A stretch of DNA of 64,000 nucleotides from Actinoallomurus oryzae (GTDB lineage Bacteria > Actinomycetota > Actinomycetes > Streptosporangiales > Streptosporangiaceae): the NCBI RefSeq assembly GCF_039541955.1, contig NZ_BAABHF010000013.1, positions 81,908 to 145,907 of the forward strand. The letters run 5' to 3'. A program made the translations under genes and the position numbers. The notes beneath the pieces were generated by a model. That model did not search any database and had not been told where the DNA came from. It was given only the letters and a program-made list of their open reading frames with translations. Below are positions 34,765-40,287 of the stretch, in pieces. Within the stretch, counting starts at the first letter, position 1. Each line of letters begins with the position of its first letter.

Positions 34765-35541
34765 GTGACTACCTCGGTGCTCCGCCGACGCGAGCTCGGC
34801 GCGTTCCTGCGCAGCCGCCGCGAGCGCATCTCCCCCGCCGAAGCCGGCCTGCCGACGACGGGACGGCGACGCACTCCCGGGCTGCGGCGCGAGGAGATCG
34901 CCCTGATCGCGGGCATCAGCGCCACCTGGTACACCTACCTGGAGCAGGGCCGCGACGTACGCCCGTCCGGCCAGGTGCTCGAGGCGCTCGCCACGGCGCT
35001 GCGGCTCAGCGAGCACGAACGCGACCACCTGTTCCACCTCGCCGGCGACACCCGCGACGAGCAGGCCGACGCCCCCGAGCCACTGGCCCCCGGCGTCGCC
35101 GGCGTCCCGGCGCTGGTCGAGCCCAACCCCGCCTACGTCACGGGCATGCGCTACGACGTGCTGTGCCACAACGCGGCCGCCGCGGAGCTGTTCACCGGCA
35201 TCTCCGCGATGCCGGAACCCAACCTGGCCCGCTGGGTCTTCACCGAACCCGCGGCACGGCAGGTCCTGGTCGACTGGGACCAGGAGGCGCAGAACGTCCT
35301 GGCCCGCCTGCGCGCCGCCGTCGGCCGCCACCCGGACCATCCCCGCTTCACCCGCCTGGTCGACGAACTCCACGCGGCGAGCCCGGAGGTACGCGCCTGG
35401 TGGCCCCGCTACGACATCCAGATCAGCCGTGCCGGCACCAAGCGCCTACGCCACCCGAGACTCGGCGTCATCACCCTGGCGCACACCGCGTTCCACGTCG
35501 CGGAGAGGCCGGAGCAGACCCTGGTCATCTACAGCCGGTAG
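34765..35541 (+). CDS. XRE-family regulator with MmyB-like ligand domain
   Basis: A 258-residue protein with an N-terminal helix-turn-helix (RELGAFLRSRRERISPAEAG ... TPGLRREEIALIAGISATWYTYLEQGR) and a C-terminal PAS-like MmyB domain (NPAYVTGMRYDVLCHNAAAAELF ... HPDHPRFTRLVDELHAASPEVRAWW). MmyB-like domains bind fatty-acid-like ligands. The GTG at 34765 has no Shine-Dalgarno sequence, but TATTCT lies seven bases upstream, consistent with a leaderless transcript. It is the likely regulator of the divergent MDR dehydrogenase. Confidence 0.92.
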   Translation: MTTSVLRRRELGAFLRSRRERISPAEAGLPTTGRRRTPGLRREEIALIAGISATWYTYLEQGRDVRPSGQVLEALATALRLSEHERDHLFHLAGDTRDEQADAPEPLAPGVAGVPALVEPNPAYVTGMRYDVLCHNAAAAELFTGISAMPEPNLARWVFTEPAARQVLVDWDQEAQNVLARLRAAVGRHPDHPRFTRLVDELHAASPEVRAWWPRYDIQISRAGTKRLRHPRLGVITLAHTAFHVAERPEQTLVIYSR

Positions 35542-35666
35542 ACCTTGGGGGCGCTGCCGCCGGCAGGTCCCGGCGCTTTGGCCGTTCAACCTCCCTAGGC
35601 GGGGTGACCGGGCGCTTCGAGCAGAGGAGTTCCTTGCGGGCACCTCGGGTGCGGCGCGATGGGGCT

Positions 35667-36335
35667 CTATGCCTGGTACAGGTCGATGTGATTGCCGTCC
35701 GGGTCCTTCACCATCGATGAGCGCGGTTTCCACGGCCTGTCGACCGGCGGCTCGATCTCGATGGCGCCGGCGGCCAGGGCGCGGGCGTGCGCGGCGTCGA
35801 TGTCGTCGACGAGCAGGCCGAACCTCGCCGGCCCGCCGGGCCAGGGGTGCCGCTCGGGATCGGCCACTGTCACGAGAAAGAAGTCGTCGTCGGGATAGGC
35901 GCCGAACTGGAACGAACTGATCTCCTCGTGATAGGAGGCGTCGCGGTAGAACGCGATCGCGGTGGGCAGGTCGCCGGTCGTGATCGTGACCTGGGCGATG
36001 CGGTGGGTTCTCACGGGTAGCCCCTTCTCCAGGTAGTGCTCGACGGTCTCGATGAGCTGCGCCAGCGAGTCGGCTTCGCCCAGCAGGTGGTCACGGTGCT
36101 CGGCGAGCACGGCGTGGACGCCACGCTCGCGAACCGTTCGCATCGCGTCGACGGGCACCCGGAGGCGGCGCAACGTCGCGTACAGGCGCGCCTCGCTCAC
36201 CTGGTCGGGCCGGTACCGGCGGTATCCGCTGCCGGGGTCGACGTAGGCCGGAGTGAGCAGCCCGACGTCGTCGTAGTGCCGCAACGCGGTGATCGACAGG
36301 CCGGTGACGAGGGAGAAGCTACCGATGCTCAGCAC
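35667..36335 (-). CDS. MerR-VOC fusion regulator
   Basis: A 222-residue protein fusing an N-terminal MerR winged helix (SLVTGLSITALRHYDDVGLLTPAYVDPGSGYRRYRPDQV) and coiled-coil linker to a C-terminal VOC/glyoxalase-like domain (VTITTGDLPTAIAFYRDAS ... SSMVKDPDGNHIDLYQA). The VOC part probably serves as ligand sensor, as in resistance-type MerR regulators. GTG at 36335 coincides with the transcription start predicted from a promoter whose 19-20 bp spacer contains a perfect dyad. The mRNA should therefore be leaderless and autoregulated. The ECF sigma gene lies divergently beyond it. Confidence 0.9.
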   Translation of the reverse strand: MLSIGSFSLVTGLSITALRHYDDVGLLTPAYVDPGSGYRRYRPDQVSEARLYATLRRLRVPVDAMRTVRERGVHAVLAEHRDHLLGEADSLAQLIETVEHYLEKGLPVRTHRIAQVTITTGDLPTAIAFYRDASYHEEISSFQFGAYPDDDFFLVTVADPERHPWPGGPARFGLLVDDIDAAHARALAAGAIEIEPPVDRPWKPRSSMVKDPDGNHIDLYQA

Positions 36336-36341
36336 GAGACC

Positions 36342-36373
36342 ATTCTGAAAGTCTCGGGCCGCCCGAGAGTCAA
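36342..36373 (-). promoter_or_regulatory. MerR-type promoter/operator
   Basis: Reading the minus strand, -35 TTGACT (36373-36368) is followed after 19-20 bp by TCAGAAT. The spacer contains the 17-bp odd palindrome TCTCGGGCGGCCCGAGA (36368-36352). A dyad in an overlong spacer is the classical arrangement that MerR proteins untwist to activate transcription. Confidence 0.8.
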
Positions 36374-36516
36374 GCGCGCGGCCGCCGGACTCGAGCTCCG
36401 CTGGAGCCGTCGGCGTGAGACCTCCCGTACCGGTCGGGCTTGATCCGTCCCGGGTGTCGGTGGCAGCGCCTACCATGGGCCGCCTTACGCGCGCCGTTCC
36501 CCCGGAGGTGGTCCAC

Positions 36517-37491
36517 GTGGCCGACGTTACCGCAGCTCAGCCACATCCCGACGAGCTCGAGGCGCACCGGGTGCAGCTGACCGGCTACTGCTATCGGATG
36601 CTCGGCTCGCCCTTCGAAGCGGAGGACGCCGTCCAGGAGACGCTCGTACGGGCGTGGCGGGCGCTCGACCGCTTCGAGGGCCGGGCGGCGCTGCGGTCGT
36701 GGCTGTTCCACATCGCCACCAACGTCTGCTTCGACCTGCTCAAGGGGCGCGGGCGGCGTGCGCGGCCGATCGACCTCGGGCCCGCGTGGGACGGTTCCGC
36801 GCTGAACCCACCGCTCGCCGAGTCGACCTGGGTCGAGCCGACGCCCGACGCTCGCGTCCTGCCGGGCGGTGGGGGCGACCCGGCCGACGAGGCGATCGCG
36901 CGCGAGACCGTACGCCTGGCGTTCGTCGCCGCGCTGCAGCACCTGCCGCCCCGCCAACGGGCGGTGCTGATCCTGCGCGAGGTCCTGCGCTGGAAGGCGA
37001 GCGAGGTCGCCGAGCTGCTCGGCACCTCATCGGCCTCGGTCAACAGCGCCCTTCAGCGGGCCCGCGCGACGCTCGACGACCTCGGCCTCACCGACTCCTC
37101 CGACCTGCAGCCGCTGGACGCCACGCAGCGTTCCCTGGTGGCGCGCTACTGCGACGCCTTCGAACGCTACGACCTCGACGCGCTCGTCGCGCTGCTGCAC
37201 GAGGACGCCACCCAGTCGATGCCGCCCTATGACATGTGGGTCCGGGGCCCCGCCCGGATGCGCGAGTGGTGGAGCGGGCCGGGCATCGAGTGCCAGGGCT
37301 CCCGGCTGCTGCCGACGGCGGCGAACGGCTCGCCCGCCTTCGGCCAATACCGCCCCAGCGGCCCGGGTGGCCGCCACGAGCCGTGGTCACTGCACGTGCT
37401 GGAGTTCCGCGGCGACCGCCTGATCCGCCTCAACTTCTTCCTCGACGTCGACCGCCTGTTCCCCCTCTTCGGCCTGCCACCGCATCTTTGA
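36517..37491 (+). CDS. ECF sigma factor with SnoaL-like C-terminal domain (TIGR02960/SigG-like)
   Basis: A 324-residue sigma factor: sigma-2 (YCYRMLGSPFEAEDAVQETLVRAWRALDRFEGRAALRSWLFHIATNVCFDLL), sigma-4 (LPPRQRAVLILREVLRWKASEVAELLGTSSASVNSALQRARATL) and a C-terminal SnoaL-like domain (ERYDLDALVALLHEDATQSMPPYDMWVRG). The SnoaL tail replaces an anti-sigma factor as regulator in this class. GTG at 36517 is chosen because GGAGG lies eight bases upstream. It ends 23 bp from the 3' end of the tRNA array on the opposite strand. Confidence 0.92.
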   Translation: MADVTAAQPHPDELEAHRVQLTGYCYRMLGSPFEAEDAVQETLVRAWRALDRFEGRAALRSWLFHIATNVCFDLLKGRGRRARPIDLGPAWDGSALNPPLAESTWVEPTPDARVLPGGGGDPADEAIARETVRLAFVAALQHLPPRQRAVLILREVLRWKASEVAELLGTSSASVNSALQRARATLDDLGLTDSSDLQPLDATQRSLVARYCDAFERYDLDALVALLHEDATQSMPPYDMWVRGPARMREWWSGPGIECQGSRLLPTAANGSPAFGQYRPSGPGGRHEPWSLHVLEFRGDRLIRLNFFLDVDRLFPLFGLPPHL

Positions 37492-37514
37492 GATCTCCAC
37501 GGCGGAAGACATCG

Positions 37515-37596
37515 TGCATGGGGCAGGAGTCGAACCTGCACAGCGCGAAGCGGGCGGTTTACAGCCGCTTGGTCTCACCCATGACCAGGCCCATGC
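37515..37596 (-). tRNA. tRNA-Tyr(GTA)
   Basis: Perfect 7-bp acceptor GCATGGG/CCCATGC, anticodon loop CTGTAAA, extended variable arm as expected for bacterial Tyr, T-arm GCAGG-TTCGACT-CCTGC. The 3' CCA is not encoded. Last tRNA of the array. Confidence 0.87.
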
Positions 37597-37600
37597 AAAG

Positions 37601-37675
37601 GGTGAACAGGGGGATTCGAACCCGCCACTTCCGGGACCACAACCCGGCGTGCTTCCGTTACACCATGAACACCAC
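37601..37675 (-). tRNA. tRNA-His(GTG), poorly paired acceptor
   Basis: Anticodon arm CGGGTTGTGGTCCCG is well formed and the T-loop is TTCGAAT. The acceptor pairs only at positions 1-4 (GTGGTGT against TGTTCAC) and the T-stem has a C-C mismatch. No G is encoded at -1 and no CCA. Possibly degenerate. Confidence 0.65.
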
Positions 37676-37699
37676 GGCGTCCCTCTTCCTGGGACGCGG

Positions 37700-37771
37700 T
37701 CGACCGAGCAGGAGTCGAACCTGCCACGCGCGCCGTGTTAAGGCGCCGCTCTACCGATGAGCTACCGGTCG
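37700..37771 (-). tRNA. tRNA-Val(AAC), unusual A34 anticodon
   Basis: A fully paired 72-nt class I cloverleaf: CGACCGG/TCGGTCG acceptor (one G-U pair), D-stem GCTC/GAGC, anticodon stem GCGCC/GGCGC, loop TTAACAC giving AAC, T-arm GCAGG-TTCGACT-CCTGC. A34 valine tRNAs are rare in bacteria. CCA not encoded. Confidence 0.8.
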
Positions 37772-37776
37772 TTTCG

Positions 37777-37849
37777 TACCCTCGGCCGGAGTCGAACCGA
37801 CGCCCCACCGCTCCGGAGGCGGATGCTCTGTCCACTGAGCTACGAGGGT
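37777..37849 (-). tRNA. tRNA-Arg(CCG)
   Basis: Acceptor ACCCTCG/CGAGGGT, D-stem GCTC/GAGC, anticodon loop CTCCGGA, T-arm GTCGG-TTCGACT-CCGGC; one T-T mismatch closes the anticodon stem. CCA not encoded. Confidence 0.9.
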
Positions 37850-37861
37850 GTGGGTACATCG

Positions 37862-37932
37862 CTCCGGTGGCTGGTATCGAACCAGCATGACGCGGTTAAC
37901 AGCCGCGCATCCTGCCGTTGGATGACACCGGA
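37862..37932 (-). tRNA. tRNA-Asn(GTT)
   Basis: Acceptor TCCGGTG/CACCGGA, D-stem ATCC/GGAT, anticodon stem CGCGG/CCGCG, loop CTGTTAA, T-arm GCTGG-TTCGATA-CCAGC. CCA not encoded. Confidence 0.92.
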
Positions 37933-37936
37933 TCAG

Positions 37937-38012
37937 TCGCGCAGGTGGGATTCGAACCCACGATAACCGGCTTATGAGGCCGGTGGGGACGGCCTGACTC
38001 CCCTACTGCGCA
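37937..38012 (-). tRNA. tRNA with CAT anticodon (elongator Met or Ile2)
   Basis: Anticodon stem CCGGC/GCCGG with loop CTCATAA, D-stem GGGG/CCCC with an 11-nt loop, T-arm GTGGG-TTCGAAT-CCCAC, and a 1:72 T-G wobble. It lacks the three initiator G-C pairs in the anticodon stem. Whether C34 is modified to lysidine (Ile) cannot be told. CCA not encoded. Confidence 0.88.
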
Positions 38013-38016
38013 GTGC

Positions 38017-38041
38017 GCCGCCGCTGAGGGCGGCTTTTCTT
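38017..38041 (+). terminator. Plus-strand terminator inside the tRNA array
   Basis: GCCGCC-GCTGAG-GGCGGC followed by TTTTCTT forms a canonical intrinsic terminator on the plus strand, between the CAT and Ser tRNAs. It would stop transcription antisense to the array, for example readthrough from the ECF sigma gene. Confidence 0.7.
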
Positions 38042-38045
38042 ATCG

Positions 38046-38130
38046 CGGAAGGTGAGGGATTCGAACCCCCGCAGGTCACCCTGGCCTCCGTTTTCGAAAC
38101 GGGCGCGATACCGGACTCCGCCAACCTTCC
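38046..38130 (-). tRNA. tRNA-Ser(CGA)
   Basis: Class II tRNA: acceptor GGAAGGT/ACCTTCC, anticodon loop TTCGAAA, long variable arm (CAGG-GTGA-CCTG), T-loop TTCGAAT. CCA not encoded. Confidence 0.92.
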
Positions 38131-38185
38131 ACTGCGTCGATGACCGGGCCGTCGCCCCCGTCGGACGGCCCGGTCGTCTCTCGCG

Positions 38186-38258
38186 TACCGCCACGAGGAT
38201 TCGAACCTCGACCTTCGCGTCCTGAGCGCGACGCCTCTACCGATTGGGCTATGGCGGC
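38186..38258 (-). tRNA. tRNA with Leu(CAG) anticodon but class I (short variable loop)
   Basis: Acceptor GCCGCCA/TGGCGGT (G-U at 1:72), anticodon stem TCGCG/CGCGA, loop CTCAGGA, T-arm CGAGG-TTCGAAT-CCTCG. The variable region is only about four bases, whereas bacterial leucine tRNAs normally have a long variable arm. Charging identity is uncertain. CCA not encoded. Confidence 0.82.
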
Positions 38259-38272
38259 CTGTTGAAACTGCG

Positions 38273-38345
38273 TACGCTCGGCGGGACTCGAACCCGCACC
38301 TCCGGCTCCTCGGGCCGGTGCCTCTGCCAGTTGGGCCACGAGCGC
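38273..38345 (-). tRNA. tRNA with Leu(GAG) anticodon, class I, C33
   Basis: Acceptor GCGCTCG/CGAGCGT (G-U at 1:72), anticodon stem CCGGC/GCCGG, T-arm GCGGG-TTCGAGT-CCCGC, short variable loop. The anticodon loop CCGAGGA has C instead of the near-universal U33. CCA not encoded. Confidence 0.78.
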
Positions 38346-38352
38346 TTGAAAG

Positions 38353-38421
38353 AGCCGCCACCCGGTGCCGACCCGGGCCACCCGCCGTACGAAGGCGGGG
38401 TCACAAGCCGTGTGCGGCGGC
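38353..38421 (-). tRNA. Degenerate tRNA-Thr(CGT)-like gene
   Basis: Acceptor GCCGCCG/TGGCGGC, anticodon stem CCGCC/GGCGG with loop TTCGTAC and T-stem CCCGG/CCGGG are all intact. The D-arm is reduced to a 3-bp stem with a 5-nt loop and the T-loop is GTCGGCA rather than TTCGANN. At 69 nt it is the most divergent member. CCA not encoded. Confidence 0.55.
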
Positions 38422-38425
38422 CTCG

Positions 38426-38497
38426 CTCCCTGGCAAGGATTTGAACCTCGATTCCACGATCCAGAATCGCGTGTCCTGCCGGTTGGACGACCAGGGA
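38426..38497 (-). tRNA. tRNA-Gln(CTG)
   Basis: Acceptor TCCCTGG/CCAGGGA, D-stem GTCC/GGAC, anticodon loop TTCTGGA, T-loop TTCAAAT with wobble pairs in the T-stem. CCA not encoded. Confidence 0.9.
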
Positions 38498-38523
38498 ATG
38501 ACAGCGCGCGAACGCGCGCTCCG

Positions 38524-38596
38524 CACCTCCGCCAGGACTCGAACCTGGGGCCTCCCGCTCCGCAAGCGGGCGCTCTGTCCACTGAGCTACAGAGGC
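38524..38596 (-). tRNA. tRNA-Arg(GCG), unusual G34 anticodon
   Basis: Anticodon stem CCCGC/GCGGG with loop TTGCGGA gives GCG. D-stem GCTC/GAGC, T-arm CCAGG-TTCGAGT-CCTGG, acceptor GCCTCTG/CGGAGGT with two wobbles. Bacteria normally read CGC/CGU with A34 (ACG). CCA not encoded. Confidence 0.85.
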
Positions 38597-38704
38597 TGGG
38601 CGCGGCGGCCGGAAACCCGGAAAGAGCCGCCGCGAGCAAATGTCTTCCGCTGTGGAGTTTTCAAAACGCATTCCCCGCCCAAGATCACAAGAGCAGAGGA
38701 AAAG

Positions 38705-38776
38705 CATGGGTGGCAGGAGTCGAACCCGCTTCTCGCCGGACTTGGAAACCGGCCGCCTAACCGTTGGCTCACCCAC
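38705..38776 (-). tRNA. tRNA-Trp(CCA), first tRNA of the array
   Basis: Acceptor GTGGGTG/CACCCAT, D-arm GCC-AACGGTTA-GGC, anticodon loop TTCCAAG closed by a T-T mismatch, T-loop TTCGACT. CCA not encoded. A ~108-bp spacer without a tRNA follows before Arg(GCG). Confidence 0.85.
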
Positions 38777-38787
38777 GTGTCACTCAT

Positions 38788-38825
38788 GAAAAGGGCCGCC
38801 CGGGACGATGTCCTCCGGGCGGCCC
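38788..38825 (-). terminator. Intrinsic terminator/attenuator ahead of the tRNA array
   Basis: On the minus strand an 11-bp G/C stem (GGGCCGCCCGG with CCGGGCGGCCC, 38825-38793), extended by a GAC/GTC pairing near the loop, is followed by TTTTC (38792-38788). It lies 17 bp after the leader ORF stop and 11 bp before tRNA-Trp. Its GGAGGACAT segment is perfectly complementary to ATGTCCTCC inside the leader ORF (about 38871-38863), a possible antiterminator. Confidence 0.75.
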
Positions 38826-38842
38826 GCAACGACAGGTGCGAC

Positions 38843-38926
38843 CTATCCCGAGGCTCCCGTAAGGAGGACATGCAGCAGCTCATATCGCGTGCCCTGCGAC
38901 ATCTGCCGCCAGTGCGAGTTATTCAT
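38843..38926 (-). CDS. 27-codon putative leader peptide of the tRNA array
   Basis: ATG at 38926 is preceded by AGGAGGA with a seven-base spacing, a textbook ribosome-binding site, and TAG ends the frame at 38843. The peptide begins MNNSHWRQMSQ and continues with Gly-Thr-Arg-Tyr-Glu-Leu-Leu-His-Val-Leu-Leu-Thr and a short Gly/Ala/Ser tail. Nineteen of the 26 codons after the start are exact partners of anticodons in the 13-tRNA array (twenty if A34 of the Val tRNA is inosine). Codons 2-11 match without interruption. Enrichment in Asn, His, Trp, Gln, Met and Tyr is abnormal for this genome. I read it as an attenuation leader, not a functional peptide. Confidence 0.7.
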   Translation of the reverse strand: MNNSHWRQMSQGTRYELLHVLLTGASG

Positions 38927-38962
38927 TCGCACTTCCTCCTCTCCTGCCGTCCTGATGCTTCC

Positions 38963-38990
38963 ATCATAAGAACCCTCGCCGCGAGGGCAA
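38963..38990 (-). promoter_or_regulatory. Sigma70-like promoter of the leader/tRNA array
   Basis: TTGCCC (38990-38985), a 16-bp spacer and TATGAT (38968-38963) on the minus strand. The predicted start near 38956 leaves a ~30-nt leader before the 27-codon ORF. It is the only good vegetative promoter seen upstream of the array. Confidence 0.65.
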
Positions 38991-39045
38991 CATATTTAAT
39001 CGCCGTCGATGTCCATCAGACGGCGAACCCGCGAATCGGGTTCCC

Positions 39046-40248
39046 TCAGCCGTCCAATTGCTCGATCGTCGCGATCGACGGCGTCTCCGTACGGCCCAGC
39101 TCGCGGGCCGTGTCCTCGGCGGCGCGCAGGACGCGTACGGCGTTGCTCCAGGTGAGTTTGGTCAGGTCCGTCTCGGACCAGCCGCGGCCGAGGAGTTCGG
39201 CGATCAGGTTCGGGTACGCCGACACGTCGGACAGGCCGTCCGGGGTGAAGGGAGTGCCGTCGAAGTCGCCGCCGATGCCGAGGTGGTCGATGCCGGCCAC
39301 CTCGCGCATGTGGTCGAGGTGGTCGGCGACCGTCGCCGGGGTCGCGATCGGCGGCGGGTTGGCGGCCTCGAACTCCCGCCGCACCTCGGCCGCCTCGGCG
39401 GCGGTGTCGAACGGGTGGAAGCCCTTGGCCCGGACATGCTCGTCGGCGGCGCGGGTCCACTCGATCGCCTCGGGCAGGACGAACTTCGGCACGAACGTCG
39501 CCATCGCGACCCCGCCGTTGGCCGCCAGCGACGCCAGCACGTCGTCGGGGATGTTGCGCGGGTGGTCGCAGACGGCGCGCGAGGACGAGTGCGAGAAGAT
39601 CACCGGCGCCCGGCTGACCCGCAGGGCGTCCCGCATGGTGTCGGCGGCCACGTGGGAGAGGTCGACGAGCATGCCCAGCCGGTTCATCTCGCGGACGACC
39701 TCCTCGCCGAAGCGGGTGAGGCCGTGCGCCGCCGGCTCGTCGGTGGCCGAGTCCGCCCAGGGCACGTTGTCGTTGTGCGTCAGCGTCATGTAGCGGACGC
39801 CGAGCGCGTACAGGGCGCGCAGCGTGGCCAGCGAGTTGTCGATCGAGTGGCCGCCCTCGGCGCCCATCAGCGACGCGATCCGGCCGTCCGCCCACGCCGC
39901 CTCCACGTCGTCGGCGGTCAGGGCGATGCGCAGGTGGTCGGGGTAGCGCGCGGCGAGGGCGCGGACGCAGTCGATCTGCTCCAGCGTCGCGCTGACCGCG
40001 TGCTCGCCCGCCAGCTCCGAGGGCACGTACACGGACCAGAACTGCGCGCCCACCCCGCCCGCGCGCAGGCGGGCGAGGTCGGTGTGCAGGCGGCCGGTCT
40101 GGTCGACGGCGATGTCGCACGCGTCGAGGTCGTACCCGGACTGCTCGCGCAGCGCCCACGGAAGGTCGTTGTGCCCGTCCACCACGGGGTGGCCGGCGAG
40201 CAGAGCACGGGCGCGCTCCAGGTGGCCGGAATCGACGGTGTACGTCAT
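39046..40248 (-). CDS. Membrane dipeptidase-family peptidase (M19)
   Basis: A 400-residue TIM-barrel zinc dipeptidase related to renal dipeptidase. Binuclear zinc ligands are recognisable: H26 and D28 (VDGHNDLPW), E131 (MGAEGGHS), H199 (VDLSHVAADT) and H220 (IFSHSSSRA), with the C-terminal IGGDFDG motif. It should hydrolyse L-D or L-L dipeptides. No signal peptide is seen. It lies 39 bp downstream of the class-V aminotransferase gene on the same strand, so they are probably cotranscribed. Its stop is only 55 bp upstream of the tRNA-array promoter. Confidence 0.93.
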   Translation of the reverse strand: MTYTVDSGHLERARALLAGHPVVDGHNDLPWALREQSGYDLDACDIAVDQTGRLHTDLARLRAGGVGAQFWSVYVPSELAGEHAVSATLEQIDCVRALAARYPDHLRIALTADDVEAAWADGRIASLMGAEGGHSIDNSLATLRALYALGVRYMTLTHNDNVPWADSATDEPAAHGLTRFGEEVVREMNRLGMLVDLSHVAADTMRDALRVSRAPVIFSHSSSRAVCDHPRNIPDDVLASLAANGGVAMATFVPKFVLPEAIEWTRAADEHVRAKGFHPFDTAAEAAEVRREFEAANPPPIATPATVADHLDHMREVAGIDHLGIGGDFDGTPFTPDGLSDVSAYPNLIAELLGRGWSETDLTKLTWSNAVRVLRAAEDTARELGRTETPSIATIEQLDG

Positions 40249-40287
40249 CTGTTCTGTGTCCTCACTGACGCTGTCGGGATGGGGTGG

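Noticed and set aside
38143..38175. 11-bp perfect hairpin between the Ser and CAG tRNAs, considered as a terminator
   Set aside because: No T-run on either strand; more likely a spacer or processing structure in the array transcript.
38597..38704. Spacer after tRNA-Trp, searched for a fourteenth tRNA
   Set aside because: There is a GCGGCGGC/GCCGCCGC hairpin but no T-loop or anticodon arm on either strand.
37515..38776. Regularly spaced palindromic repeats that could suggest a CRISPR array
   Set aside because: The recurring TTCGA-centred elements are T-arms of different tRNAs; units differ in sequence and anticodon.
38318..39793. Plus-strand open frame across the tRNA array and the dipeptidase
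   Set aside because: It translates tRNA genes and the reverse of the dipeptidase. An AGGAGGAC-ATG at 38863-38873 looks like a start, but this sequence is better explained as the complement of the leader/attenuator region on the minus strand.
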